Positions 1 through 6,740 of a DNA stretch of 7,268 nt are shown piece by piece. The stretch's first letter is position 1. The number at the start of each line of letters is the position of its first letter. Under the pieces are notes generated by a model that did no database searches, was not told the origin of the DNA, and was given only the letters and a program-made list of their open reading frames with translations. The stretch comes from Beijerinckiaceae bacterium. Lineage in GTDB: Bacteria > Pseudomonadota > Alphaproteobacteria > Rhizobiales > Beijerinckiaceae. The position numbers were made by a program, and so were the translations under genes. The DNA lies in the NCBI GenBank assembly GCA_027311205.1, contig DAICZI010000078.1, forward strand, positions 1 to 7,268, in the 5' to 3' direction.

Positions 1-47
1 GGCCCGCCCAAAGGCGCAGCGTTGACGCTCCCCGTGCCCTGATACCA

Positions 48-236
48 ATGCCGCTCACCGCGCGCGAACATCGGCTGATCCTGCCTGGGCTTGTCGCGCT
101 GCTCGTGTTGCTGCTGCTGGTGGTGCCGTTCGGCGCTTTGGCCTGGGGCACGGACTGGCGCACTTTGCCTTGAGTGACGGCGATGGTGCCGCCATTGCCA
201 CCTCACTTGGCTTGATGTCCGACTGGCATTAGCCAA
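48..236 (+). pseudogene. Degraded N-terminal fragment of a membrane protein, possibly an ABC transporter permease
   Basis: An ATG at 48 opens a 41-codon frame ending with TGA at 171-173. It encodes a polar N-terminus (MPLTAREHR), one strongly hydrophobic Leu/Val-rich segment of about 20 residues, then GALAWGTDWRTLP. After the stop, the next frame continues sensibly from about 164 as FALSDGDGAAIATSLGLMS. A second shift near 225 would restore LALA. The pattern of charged N-terminus, first membrane helix, short periplasmic stretch and second helix beginning 'ATSLGLMSLALA' resembles the N-terminus of binding-protein-dependent ABC permeases. That is inference from a short stretch, with no diagnostic permease loop motif present. 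A frame ending at 40-42 (tail LTLPVP) could be the end of an upstream gene. There is no convincing Shine-Dalgarno before 48. An alternative is an intact 41-residue single-pass membrane peptide. Confidence 0.35.
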
Positions 237-240
237 GATC

Positions 241-471
241 ATGGAAAAGCATCGCTGGCCCGAGGCGATCGACGCCTTGGCCAAGCAGCTCGGCGATCAG
301 CATAACTTTGCTAGTCAAACTGGCGTCGGAACCTCATGGTCGAAATTCGGTGTGGCGCGTGGCACCGCCCGCGCCTTGGGGGCCTATGAGGCATTGCCGA
401 ATTGGGCGATCGGTGCCCTGCTACAGGCCGCGCGAGCCGACAGTCCGGATACGGTACCGTCAACTTGTTAG
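241..471 (+). pseudogene. Unrecognised small ORF truncated at its 3' end by the IS6-family element
   Basis: The frame begins at ATG 241 and has a sensible soluble-protein composition (MEKHRWPEAIDALAKQLGDQ..., then GTARALGAYEALPNWAIGALLQAARAD). It enters the left inverted repeat of the IS at 453, so about 70 residues are native. The final VPSTC and the TAG at 469-471 are encoded by the IS. The original protein was therefore longer, or ended just beyond the insertion point. The middle contains an Ala/Gly-rich helical stretch, and the overall look could suit a small DNA-binding or regulatory protein, but no family is recognised and no function is claimed. The upstream sequence is a poor ribosome binding site, so the true start might differ or the fragment might not be expressed. 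Confidence 0.4.
453..467 (+). repeat. Left terminal inverted repeat of the IS6-family element
   Basis: GGTACCGTCAACTTG matches the inverse of the right end at 12 of 15 positions, differing at positions 3, 6 and 12. It lies 42 nt outside the transposase stop codon, and the flanking small ORF loses its native sequence exactly here. Read outward on the minus strand it contains TTGACG, a -35-like hexamer, but no matching -10 element follows in the flank. Confidence 0.75.
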
Positions 472-509
472 ATGGCTGACGGCAAAGCGCTCAAATCCGG
501 GGACCGCGT

Positions 510-1235
510 TCATGCGGCGATGCTCAGTTCGGCGATCTCGCGCCATGCGATCATCGCCTCGGACCGAAGCGCTCGATAGTCGGATGATGAAATTGCGTGG
601 CGGGGAAAGTTGTGAAGGTTGGCGATCGGATCATGGATGGAGACAAAGCGCTGGAGATGCCTTGCGGATTTGAACCGCGTCATGATTTTCTCGCGCCGCC
701 TCGTCGGCAGATGCGCGTTCTCGGCTCGGTTGTTAAGCCCCTTGTGCTGGCGATGTCCTGCCGATGCTCGAAATTCATCCCCATTCCCGCCCGGGCCGCC
801 CCGCAGGATCCAGGCTTGTCTGTGATCACCCCTCCCGGCAAGCGGGATTGCTTGCGGATGAGCTTGCGCAAGAGTTTCTCCGCCGCGTGTCGATCCCTGC
901 GGCTTTGAACCAGAGCGTCAAGAACAAAGCCGTCGGCATCGACAGCGCGCCACAGCCCATGCTTCTTGCCATTGATTGTGATCACGACTTCGTCGAGATG
1001 CCATTTGTCACCGAACCGCGGCACCCGCCGACGGATCTTGTTGGCAGAAATCCGACCGCATGTCTCCGCCCGGGACCGCACGGCCTCAAAGCTCACGATA
1101 ATTCCACGCGCCGCCAGCAGGTTTTCGACCATGCGCAGGCTGAGGGGAAAGCTGAAAATAGCGCCAAACCGCGCGCTCGATGACCTCGGCCGGAAACCGA
1201 TAGCCCCGATAAATGGATTTCGACGTCGTGATCAT
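510..1235 (-). pseudogene. IS6-family DDE transposase, frameshifted twice
   Basis: The reconstructed protein is about 237 residues, the normal family length. Frame 1 starts at ATG 1235 with MITTSKSIYRGYRFPAEVIERAVWRYF. An extra C (minus strand, about 1154) then shifts the frame, and removing it restores SFPLSLRMVENLLAARGI. Frame 2 contains WHLDEVVI with the first catalytic Asp (codon 992-994), RAVDADGF, the RRDRHAAEKLLRKL helix and ITDK with the second Asp (818-820). An 11-bp imperfect duplication (745-766) then shifts the frame again. Frame 3 restores HKGLNNRAENAHLPTRRREKIM with the catalytic Glu (720-722), then RFKSARHLQRFVSIHDPIANL and a C-terminal tail ending ELSIAA with TGA at 510-512. 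In IS6 transposases these DDE residues catalyse replicative transposition through cointegrates. The normally conserved SYG after ITDK reads SCG, a further sign of decay. Confidence 0.9.
745..766. repeat. 11-bp imperfect tandem duplication disrupting the transposase
   Basis: TGCTGGCGATG (745-755) is followed directly by TCCTGCCGATG (756-766), with 9 of 11 bases identical. Deleting either copy restores the continuous family motif EHRQHKGLNNRAEN, so the duplication explains the loss of frame before the catalytic Glu. Confidence 0.75.
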
Positions 1236-1270
1236 CGAACCCAGATAACCTGATATCGTGGCGATTTCGT

Positions 1271-1285
1271 CAACTTGACAGTGCC
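1271..1285 (-). repeat. Right terminal inverted repeat of the IS6-family element
   Basis: On the minus strand the end reads GGCACTGTCAAGTTG, pairing with the left end at 12 of 15 bases. It lies about 35 nt upstream of the transposase start. On the plus strand the same bases contain a perfect TTGACA at 1275-1280, pointing outward into 1286 and beyond. Confidence 0.78.
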
Positions 1286-1447
1286 GGTAACAGGTGTCAG
1301 CCGGAGGTTTTCATACAAAACACATTGATGGAAACCACCGAGGTGGCAGTTCGGCAACGAAGACGACACTGAAAACCGGCGGTGCCGGACTCCCTGGGTT
1401 GCTGTGCTCATGTCCGCCATTATGCCGCTATGCCCGTGCCAAAGGCT
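1286..1447. other. Intergenic gap between the IS right end and the TPR gene
   Basis: These 162 bases hold no credible gene. A 62-codon minus-strand frame here runs into the IS end and has no coding character. Two dyads are present: CCGGC-GGT-GCCGG at 1376-1388, annotated separately as a terminator, and CCACC-GA-GGTGG at 1335-1346. On the minus strand the second is followed by TTT, and its 2-nt loop makes it a weaker RNA hairpin candidate. Confidence 0.6.
1372..1388 (-). terminator. Candidate Rho-independent terminator after the TPR operon
   Basis: On the minus strand, CCGGC-ACC-GCCGG forms a perfect 5-bp GC-only stem with a 3-nt loop, followed immediately by TTTT. It begins about 60 nt past the stop codon of the TPR gene, in the right direction to end the three-gene transcript. 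The stem and T tract are both short, so termination may be partial. A second dyad about 26 nt further on (1335-1346) may assist. Confidence 0.45.
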
Positions 1448-4400
1448 CTAATCCGGCTTCGACCGTGGCGATGCTGGCCTCCAAGTCTTGACCAGCGCCT
1501 CCAGACTGGCAAGTTTGGCAGCGCGATCCGTCGCCGCCTGTGTCAACAACCCCACGACCTCATCCGGATTCTTGCTGGCCATTGCGCGCAGATAGGTCTC
1601 GATGTCGCCCAGATCTGGCGGATAATTAAGGCTTGCGGCGAACTGATAGGCATCGCTCTCGACTTTTTTCGCCAAGGCGGCCTGTGCTGCCTTTGCCTGC
1701 AACGCGGAATCTGGTGCAGCAGGTTGGGACAAATCTAGCGTTGCCGATGCCAGAGTCTGCATATCCGCTCGAGCCGACGGGTCAGGGAGCCGAGTTGCGA
1801 GCGCGGCGGCAGTCGCCTTGGCCGCTTTCATGAATTGTGGATGATGCGCATCGGCAGCGCGCGCAATCCAGTCGGCAACATCAGCCTGCACAAGCGGATC
1901 GGTGATGCCCCCCATCAGGGCTTGCGCCCTCTGCAAGGCCTCGTGGGCGAGGTCATTGCGACCTTGTGCCCGCAAGAGCGCATGAAGATCAATCAAGAGA
2001 TAGGCCTTCTCACTGACATTGGTTATTTCGTCGCTGTTTTTGAAGGGATCAGCGCTGCGCTGAAGCCGCGCCCGTGTCAGAATGCAGAAATGCCAGGTCG
2101 CCTCGCGCAGCGTTCTGGCGCTGATCCTCCCGATCAAGGCCTGCCCGCGCTTGTCATGCTGCTGTCCATAAAGCCAGCGCGCGGCACGCGCCAGTGCCAT
2201 GTCGAGCACCTTGTCACGCAGGGGGTTTGAAGTTTCCAGCAATGTGGCCGCACCAGCCATGTCTGCTGCGGCAAAACGCTGTCCGGCGATGGTGGCGATG
2301 GCACGGGCGCGCCACGTCGGATCAGGGATGGCCAACGCACCCTGGGCAGCCCCTGAAGGATTGACAGCGTCCTGCGCCTCGGCGATCACCGCTGCAGACC
2401 AGCCGTCGACATCGCTGCGTTTGACCTTGCGAGCCGCTAGCGCGCGCGCCAAAAATTGATGCGCCGCATCTGCATCGCCTGCCCGCGCAGAGCCCTTGGC
2501 CGCAGCCTTCAATTCGCGTGAAAGCAGGGCAGCATCCGGCGCCTCGGCAAGCAATGTGGCGAGCTGATCATTTTGCCCGGCCCAGGCGAGGGCCGTTGCC
2601 AGCTTGGGCGCACAAGTTGCACGTCCGCTTGGAGCCAGCAACGCCAGGCGCGGCAAGGCGGTTTCCAGCTTGGCCGCGGCACGGGTGCGATCTCCCTGGC
2701 GCAAAAGCCCATCAATATAGCCATAGTCGGTGTCGCACCATGATTGAGGTTCGGCGGCTTCATAGCGCGCAAGCGCAATTTTGGCCACATGATGCAGCCC
2801 GAGTTCGGCGGCCCGCCGAGCGATATCGGAAAGGTAATAATCCTGAGCATGCACGTGGTCGAGTTGCACTTCCTGCGTCAGCAACGCTCGCGCTGCACCC
2901 GGATCCTGCTGCTGGGCAAGAACTGAGACGGACCTCAGCGCCGTGAGATAGTCGTCCTGATCGGCAATTTGCTGAAGGAGTGCCAGTGCGGCGGTCAGAT
3001 CACCGGCGGCAACAAGCGCTTCAATCGCATGGACCGTCATCTGGGACTTGGCATAACTTGACGTCAGCGTGCCAGCGCGCGCGATCATTCTGCTGGCCAA
3101 GGCCCGCGCCTCTGCCGGGTTGTCCTCGCCCAGCCGCTGCGCTGCGTCGCTTGCAATATCATTGATGTGGGACGTGAATTGTGTATTGGCCAGTTCAATC
3201 GCGCCATCACCATAGAGCGTGTAGATTTCAGCATGGTCAGCCGCCTCCCGGTCACTGGTGTTGGCTGATCCCACCTTGGCCAGCACGTCGCGATCCTCCC
3301 AGTACCGCCATTCCTGATAGGCGTGGCGCAAGGGGGCGGGCATGTCTGGAGCAACACGACAGCAGCGCCACTGCGTATTGAAAAGCATCCAGTCGGCCCG
3401 TTGCGCCAGGCACTTTTTCATCACTGGGGTCAGGTCAGCTCTGTTCCAGGCAGGCTCGGAGGAGGGGGTAATCTGCGGCCAAGACCAGCAGCCAAAATGG
3501 GGCCGCGCGTAAAATCTCGCAAACGCGCTATCGGCAGTCGAGGCTGCGAGCTTCGCATCCGGCCCACCCCAGGCAAAAGCCGTTTGGGCGATCTGATAGT
3601 AGGACACAATGGGATCGTGCGGGGTCGAAAGCTGCTTTATTGCGGCGATGGCACCCGGAATGTCTCCGTCTTCGGCAAGATGAAGCGCAAGGTTGGTTTG
3701 ATAGGCACCAAGCTGCTGCGCATCGCCCGCCAGCAATGGCCCGAGGGCCCTGGCCTCGGCTAACGCGCCGCTGGCCATCATCTGCTGCGCCAGCGCGCCG
3801 ATCAGCGCCGGGGAGCCTGTCGCCAGCGACGTGGCATCATGCCAGTCCTTGACGGCAGCAAGTTTCTCGATGATGGGCTGCAGCGCATTGGCGCGCTGTT
3901 GGAGATCGGTGATCTTGCTCGCAAATTGGTCAATTTTGTCGATAGTGGCCTGCTGGTGCGCCCCTTTGAGCCGAAGACCATAGCCAGTAACAAGATCGCC
4001 ATAGAGGGCATTGCTGCTGCCCCCTGGCGGCAATCTAGCTTCCAGCCTCTGGCAGGTGCCGGTCAAGGCGAGATCGGGTGCATCGGCGCAGACGGTCTCA
4101 AGAACGAAAACGCCCGTATCGGCCGACTTGAGCTGGCTGACAATGGCCAGGGCCTTGCCCGCGCTTATTTTGGCATTCCGAAGGTCGCCGTTCTTGACCT
4201 CCAGGGCTGCCAGACTGGCCAGCGCGCCCGCGAGGCCTTGAGCTTGATGATAGGGGTCTTGCTTGCGCAGCAATGCGGGCAGAAAGGGGGCCAGAACAAG
4301 ATGGCTGACAATCCCGGCGGCCTCTGAATTCCGCTCCATCCTCACGTAAAGCTGCGCCAGTTCGAGTTGCGATGACGCACGATCAAGCGTTGGCGGCAAA

Positions 4401-5776
4401 CGCGCTAACGCGCTCTTCAGCACGGCCACTTCATGCTCGGCGTCAGCTAGATCACCGAAGCCGCGATAAAGCTGGGCAATGCGCAACCACGTCGGGAAGG
4501 TTTGCAGAGTGACCGGCAGGGCGGCGGTTGCGACAGCGTCCTTGAGGGCCGCAAGATCGCGGGCACCGCCTAGGCGGGAATTCAGCGCATTGATTTTGGC
4601 ATTGGTCTGGGTGGTGGTTGCGTAAGCAATGGCCGACAGTGCCAGTGTGTGCATGGATCCGGGTTTGTTGCCGTCGGTGATTCCAGCCGCCGTGGCTTTG
4701 GCTTCGGCAATCTGACCTGCTGTGGCCAGGACGCTGGCGTAATCCTCCTTCAACACATTCATCGAAAATGCATTGTGGCCCGGCGATTTGTGCAGCAATC
4801 TGCCATAGAGGTGGCGCACGGCTGCCAAGCCTTCGATATTGTTAAGCGATTGCATCAGCGAACCGCCGATATAAAGGCAATCAAATTGCTTGCAGGGAAC
4901 CCGTTGCAAAGCGTTCAAGGCTTGGTCCATGCTGGCTTTGGCAGCCGATTTGTCGCCCTTTTGAAACTGTGCGTCAGCCAGATGCTCGAAAGCGGACTCG
5001 CGCGTCACACCCTCAAGTTTGTCAGCAAAGCTGACCGCCTGGGCATATCGTCCGGTATCGGCGAGTGCTTCGGAGATATTAAGGCGGGCACCACTGCGGG
5101 CATGGATATAAGGATTGACGCCGGTGATGCGGGCCAAGGCCACCCTGGCGCTGGCGAGATCATCGGCTTTGGTCAGAACGGACGTCAGTTGCTCATAGGC
5201 TTGGTCGCGGTTGCCCTTGGCATTATTGATCCACATCTGTACCGGGAGGTTACACCTGGGCCCGGCCAACTCCTCGTTTGGTGCCTCGGCAAGGAGCGCC
5301 AACGCGGCAGATGAGTGCCCTGTCGCCGCCTCGGCGCCGGCAATTTGCTCCAGTCCGCCCAATTGAATATTGCCCGGCACCTGCATGTTCACGGCTTTTG
5401 CTTTGGCGATCAGGCCATGTTCCGTCGCACCTTCCTGGGCTTCAAGTGCGGCCACACGCGCCCTGACCTGCGGCGGGCTGGCGTTCGGTGCAAGCGCAAG
5501 ATAGGCGCTATACCAGGCGAGCGCTGCCAGCGGGTGCCCGCCCATCTTGTCATTGGCCAGCCCGAGATCAAAGACGATCTGCGTTGCTGCAGGCGCGAGA
5601 TTGAGCGCATCCTGAAAATTCTTCAGAGCCGCACTCCAATCCCGCCGCTGGGCTGCGGCAAGACCCAGCTTCAGCGTGGTCTCTGCCTTGGTCGGCATGG
5701 CGGATTGGGCGGAGGCCGCCTGCGCCGACAAAAACGCAACAAGACCCAGAAGGCCTTTTGCAAATGTGCGGGGCAT
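1448..5776 (-). CDS. Giant exported TPR/alpha-solenoid protein (1442 aa)
   Basis: The preferred start is ATG 5776, giving 1442 residues. It has a strong Shine-Dalgarno AAAGGAG at 5783-5789 with 6-nt spacing, and it starts a textbook signal peptide: MPRTFAKG, a hydrophobic core LLGLVAFLSAQA, and a likely cleavage after ASA at residue 23. A GTG at 5803 in the same frame would put charged residues before this peptide. Residues about 32-97 hold two good TPR units (LGLAAAQRRDWSAALKNFQD..., then LGLANDKMGGHPLAALAWYS...). The rest is a long run of Ala/Leu-rich helical hairpins with degenerate TPR spacing, to about residue 1420. A Cys/Trp-rich interruption lies at about 760-830 (C763, C789, C805, C806). 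A further Cys pair sits at 295 and 300 (PCKQFDC). TPR solenoids bind proteins or peptides, so a scaffold role in the periplasm or at the surface is inferred. No enzymatic domain or membrane anchor beyond the signal was seen. It lies 33 nt after the propeller gene and is the last gene of the cluster. Confidence 0.85.
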   Translation of the reverse strand: MPRTFAKGLLGLVAFLSAQAASAQSAMPTKAETTLKLGLAAAQRRDWSAALKNFQDALNLAPAATQIVFDLGLANDKMGGHPLAALAWYSAYLALAPNASPPQVRARVAALEAQEGATEHGLIAKAKAVNMQVPGNIQLGGLEQIAGAEAATGHSSAALALLAEAPNEELAGPRCNLPVQMWINNAKGNRDQAYEQLTSVLTKADDLASARVALARITGVNPYIHARSGARLNISEALADTGRYAQAVSFADKLEGVTRESAFEHLADAQFQKGDKSAAKASMDQALNALQRVPCKQFDCLYIGGSLMQSLNNIEGLAAVRHLYGRLLHKSPGHNAFSMNVLKEDYASVLATAGQIAEAKATAAGITDGNKPGSMHTLALSAIAYATTTQTNAKINALNSRLGGARDLAALKDAVATAALPVTLQTFPTWLRIAQLYRGFGDLADAEHEVAVLKSALARLPPTLDRASSQLELAQLYVRMERNSEAAGIVSHLVLAPFLPALLRKQDPYHQAQGLAGALASLAALEVKNGDLRNAKISAGKALAIVSQLKSADTGVFVLETVCADAPDLALTGTCQRLEARLPPGGSSNALYGDLVTGYGLRLKGAHQQATIDKIDQFASKITDLQQRANALQPIIEKLAAVKDWHDATSLATGSPALIGALAQQMMASGALAEARALGPLLAGDAQQLGAYQTNLALHLAEDGDIPGAIAAIKQLSTPHDPIVSYYQIAQTAFAWGGPDAKLAASTADSAFARFYARPHFGCWSWPQITPSSEPAWNRADLTPVMKKCLAQRADWMLFNTQWRCCRVAPDMPAPLRHAYQEWRYWEDRDVLAKVGSANTSDREAADHAEIYTLYGDGAIELANTQFTSHINDIASDAAQRLGEDNPAEARALASRMIARAGTLTSSYAKSQMTVHAIEALVAAGDLTAALALLQQIADQDDYLTALRSVSVLAQQQDPGAARALLTQEVQLDHVHAQDYYLSDIARRAAELGLHHVAKIALARYEAAEPQSWCDTDYGYIDGLLRQGDRTRAAAKLETALPRLALLAPSGRATCAPKLATALAWAGQNDQLATLLAEAPDAALLSRELKAAAKGSARAGDADAAHQFLARALAARKVKRSDVDGWSAAVIAEAQDAVNPSGAAQGALAIPDPTWRARAIATIAGQRFAAADMAGAATLLETSNPLRDKVLDMALARAARWLYGQQHDKRGQALIGRISARTLREATWHFCILTRARLQRSADPFKNSDEITNVSEKAYLLIDLHALLRAQGRNDLAHEALQRAQALMGGITDPLVQADVADWIARAADAHHPQFMKAAKATAAALATRLPDPSARADMQTLASATLDLSQPAAPDSALQAKAAQAALAKKVESDAYQFAASLNYPPDLGDIETYLRAMASKNPDEVVGLLTQAATDRAAKLASLEALVKTWRPASPRSKPD

Positions 5777-5782
5777 CCTTGG

Positions 5783-5789
5783 CTCCTTT
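5783..5789 (-). promoter_or_regulatory. Strong Shine-Dalgarno that fixes the TPR protein start
   Basis: AAAGGAG on the minus strand lies 6 nt before ATG 5776. It is the best ribosome binding site in the cluster. It decides for the ATG at 5776 over the in-frame GTG at 5803, which lies upstream of it. Confidence 0.75.
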
Positions 5790-5809
5790 CTTTCCAGCCG
5801 CACCAGCGA

Positions 5810-6718
5810 TCAGGGCTCGGGCACCCCGGCGCTGACGTAATCCGCGAAAGCCCGAACTGGGCTGAACCGAATGATCCGCCCGCTGCCCTGCAAAAGCAGG
5901 TACAGCGCACCGCCATGGACGCGCACCAGGCCGCCCTGACCGCGAAGAAAATCATAGGCTTTCCCCGACTTTGAGAGGTAGCCAACGCTCGCTTTGGTCG
6001 CATAGAAAAGGCCCCCAAATGAGGGCATGTCGAGCGAGATCAAGGATGAATGCATGTGCATCAATACCTTGATGGGATGGCCGTCGCGGAGACGAATCAA
6101 CGTTCGTCCGACACCGACATAAGTCGTAGCCCCGTCGCCAGCGACCGCGGTGACAGGTGCGGGTGCAAAGAGAAACTTGGCGATCCGCCCGTCACGACCA
6201 AAAAGATATATGTTCTGATTGGCCGGTTGGCGCACACCGCCGAAAATATAGGCATCGTCCTTGCCTGCCGGTCGAACTTCCATGTCCGGTTCGGGCGTAT
6301 TCGGGCCGAGCAACAAGCCGTGCGGGCCGAGGCCAGCCAGATGATCGTGTGTGACGAGAAGCAACGAGCCATCGCGCATCCAGGCGAAATCGCTGATCGC
6401 TTGCGATCCAGTCGTCGCCAGCGGCTTGGATGAGCCGAAGACCTTCAGCGAAGCACCTGCGGCCATGACGGGCAGGCCGTCAGGATCAATATCGAACGCA
6501 CGCGTCGTCAACGCCAGATTCGGCCCGGTGCCGGGCGGCGCAAGAAGAATGCTGACATGGACATCCTTGGGAACGGCAAGCTGGAGGCCCGCGCTAACGC
6601 CCGCCACCGCTGAAGTGCGCGCTCCCGGCGATTCTGGCGGGGCGGCCTGCACGTGGGCCGCAGCGACGAGAGAGCCTGCCAGGACGATCAGAGCCTCCGC
6701 AAGGAGCAGGCGTTTCAT
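5810..6718 (-). CDS. Exported beta-propeller-like protein (302 aa)
   Basis: The 302-residue protein starts at ATG 6718 and has a clear Sec signal peptide: MKR, a hydrophobic core LLLAEALIVLAGSLVAAA, and a likely cleavage after VQA at residue 25. The mature part has no further membrane segment. From about residue 70 to 290 it shows recurrent beta-strand modules of the type 'D-G-hydrophobic strand-turn', for example FDIDPDGLPVMAAG, FAWMRDGSLLLVTHDHL, NIYLFGRDGRIAKFLF, TLIRLRDGHPIKVL, GYLSKSGKAYDFL and GSGRIIRFSPV. This spacing suits a roughly six-bladed NHL/WD-type beta-propeller, though no canonical WD or YWTD signature is present. The fold is inferred, and the ligand or partner is unknown. 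Its initiation region lies in a hairpin with the upstream stop codon (7-nt gap), and the giant TPR gene follows 33 nt downstream. The two proteins are probably made together and exported to the same compartment. An alternative is an extracytoplasmic lipid- or sugar-binding all-beta protein. Confidence 0.8.
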   Translation of the reverse strand: MKRLLLAEALIVLAGSLVAAAHVQAAPPESPGARTSAVAGVSAGLQLAVPKDVHVSILLAPPGTGPNLALTTRAFDIDPDGLPVMAAGASLKVFGSSKPLATTGSQAISDFAWMRDGSLLLVTHDHLAGLGPHGLLLGPNTPEPDMEVRPAGKDDAYIFGGVRQPANQNIYLFGRDGRIAKFLFAPAPVTAVAGDGATTYVGVGRTLIRLRDGHPIKVLMHMHSSLISLDMPSFGGLFYATKASVGYLSKSGKAYDFLRGQGGLVRVHGGALYLLLQGSGRIIRFSPVRAFADYVSAGVPEP

Positions 6719-6720
6719 CT

Positions 6721-6740
6721 GGCACCTAACGTTTGGTGCC
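6721..6740 (-). promoter_or_regulatory. Inverted repeat masking the propeller gene's ribosome binding site
   Basis: GGCACC and GGTGCC form a perfect 6-bp inverted repeat separated by 8 nt. On the minus strand the second arm overlaps the TAG stop of the upstream gene and the AGGTG that serves as Shine-Dalgarno before ATG 6718. There is no T tract after it, so it is not a terminator. The arrangement fits translational coupling: a ribosome finishing the upstream gene would melt the hairpin and expose the start. This is inference from sequence only. Confidence 0.45.

Larger units (their letters stand above)
453..1285 (-). mobile_element. IS6-family insertion sequence, complete ends, inactive transposase
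   Basis: The element is 833 bp, within the usual IS6-family size, and is bounded by 15-bp imperfect terminal inverted repeats (12 of 15 matching). These read GGTACCGTCAACTTG on the plus strand at the left and GGCACTGTCAAGTTG on the minus strand at the right. A single transposase gene, read on the minus strand, fills it. IS6 elements normally generate 8-bp target duplications. Here the left flank is CCGGATAC (445-452) and the right flank is GGTAACAG (1286-1293), so no duplication is seen. The transposase carries two frame-disrupting lesions, so this copy could only move if supplied with transposase in trans. Confidence 0.88.

Noticed and set aside
1..42. Short open frame ending LTLPVP at the left edge, possibly the tail of an upstream gene
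   Set aside because: Only 13 codons are visible, so it cannot be supported as a gene. It is mentioned only as context for the ORF at 48.
764..1183. 139-codon plus-strand frame across the IS
   Set aside because: It is the antisense strand of the transposase, whose family motifs are unmistakable on the minus strand.
1232..1420. 62-codon minus-strand frame spanning the IS right end and the intergenic gap
   Set aside because: It crosses the IS boundary, has no ribosome binding site and no coding character.
5777..5803. Upstream GTG start at 5803 for the TPR protein
   Set aside because: It would add MRLERKEPR before a good signal peptide, and the strong Shine-Dalgarno lies downstream of it, correctly placed for ATG 5776.
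4649..5974. Two long plus-strand open frames (about 220 codons each) opposite the TPR and propeller genes
   Set aside because: They are antisense to well-supported coding sequence, abut at 5314/5315 in different frames, and lack ribosome binding sites, signal peptides or domain-like composition. GC-rich coding DNA commonly gives such shadows.
6721..6740. Hairpin between gene 1 and gene 2 as a transcription terminator
   Set aside because: There is no T tract after the stem in the direction of transcription, and the next gene starts within 3 nt. A role at the ribosome binding site fits better.
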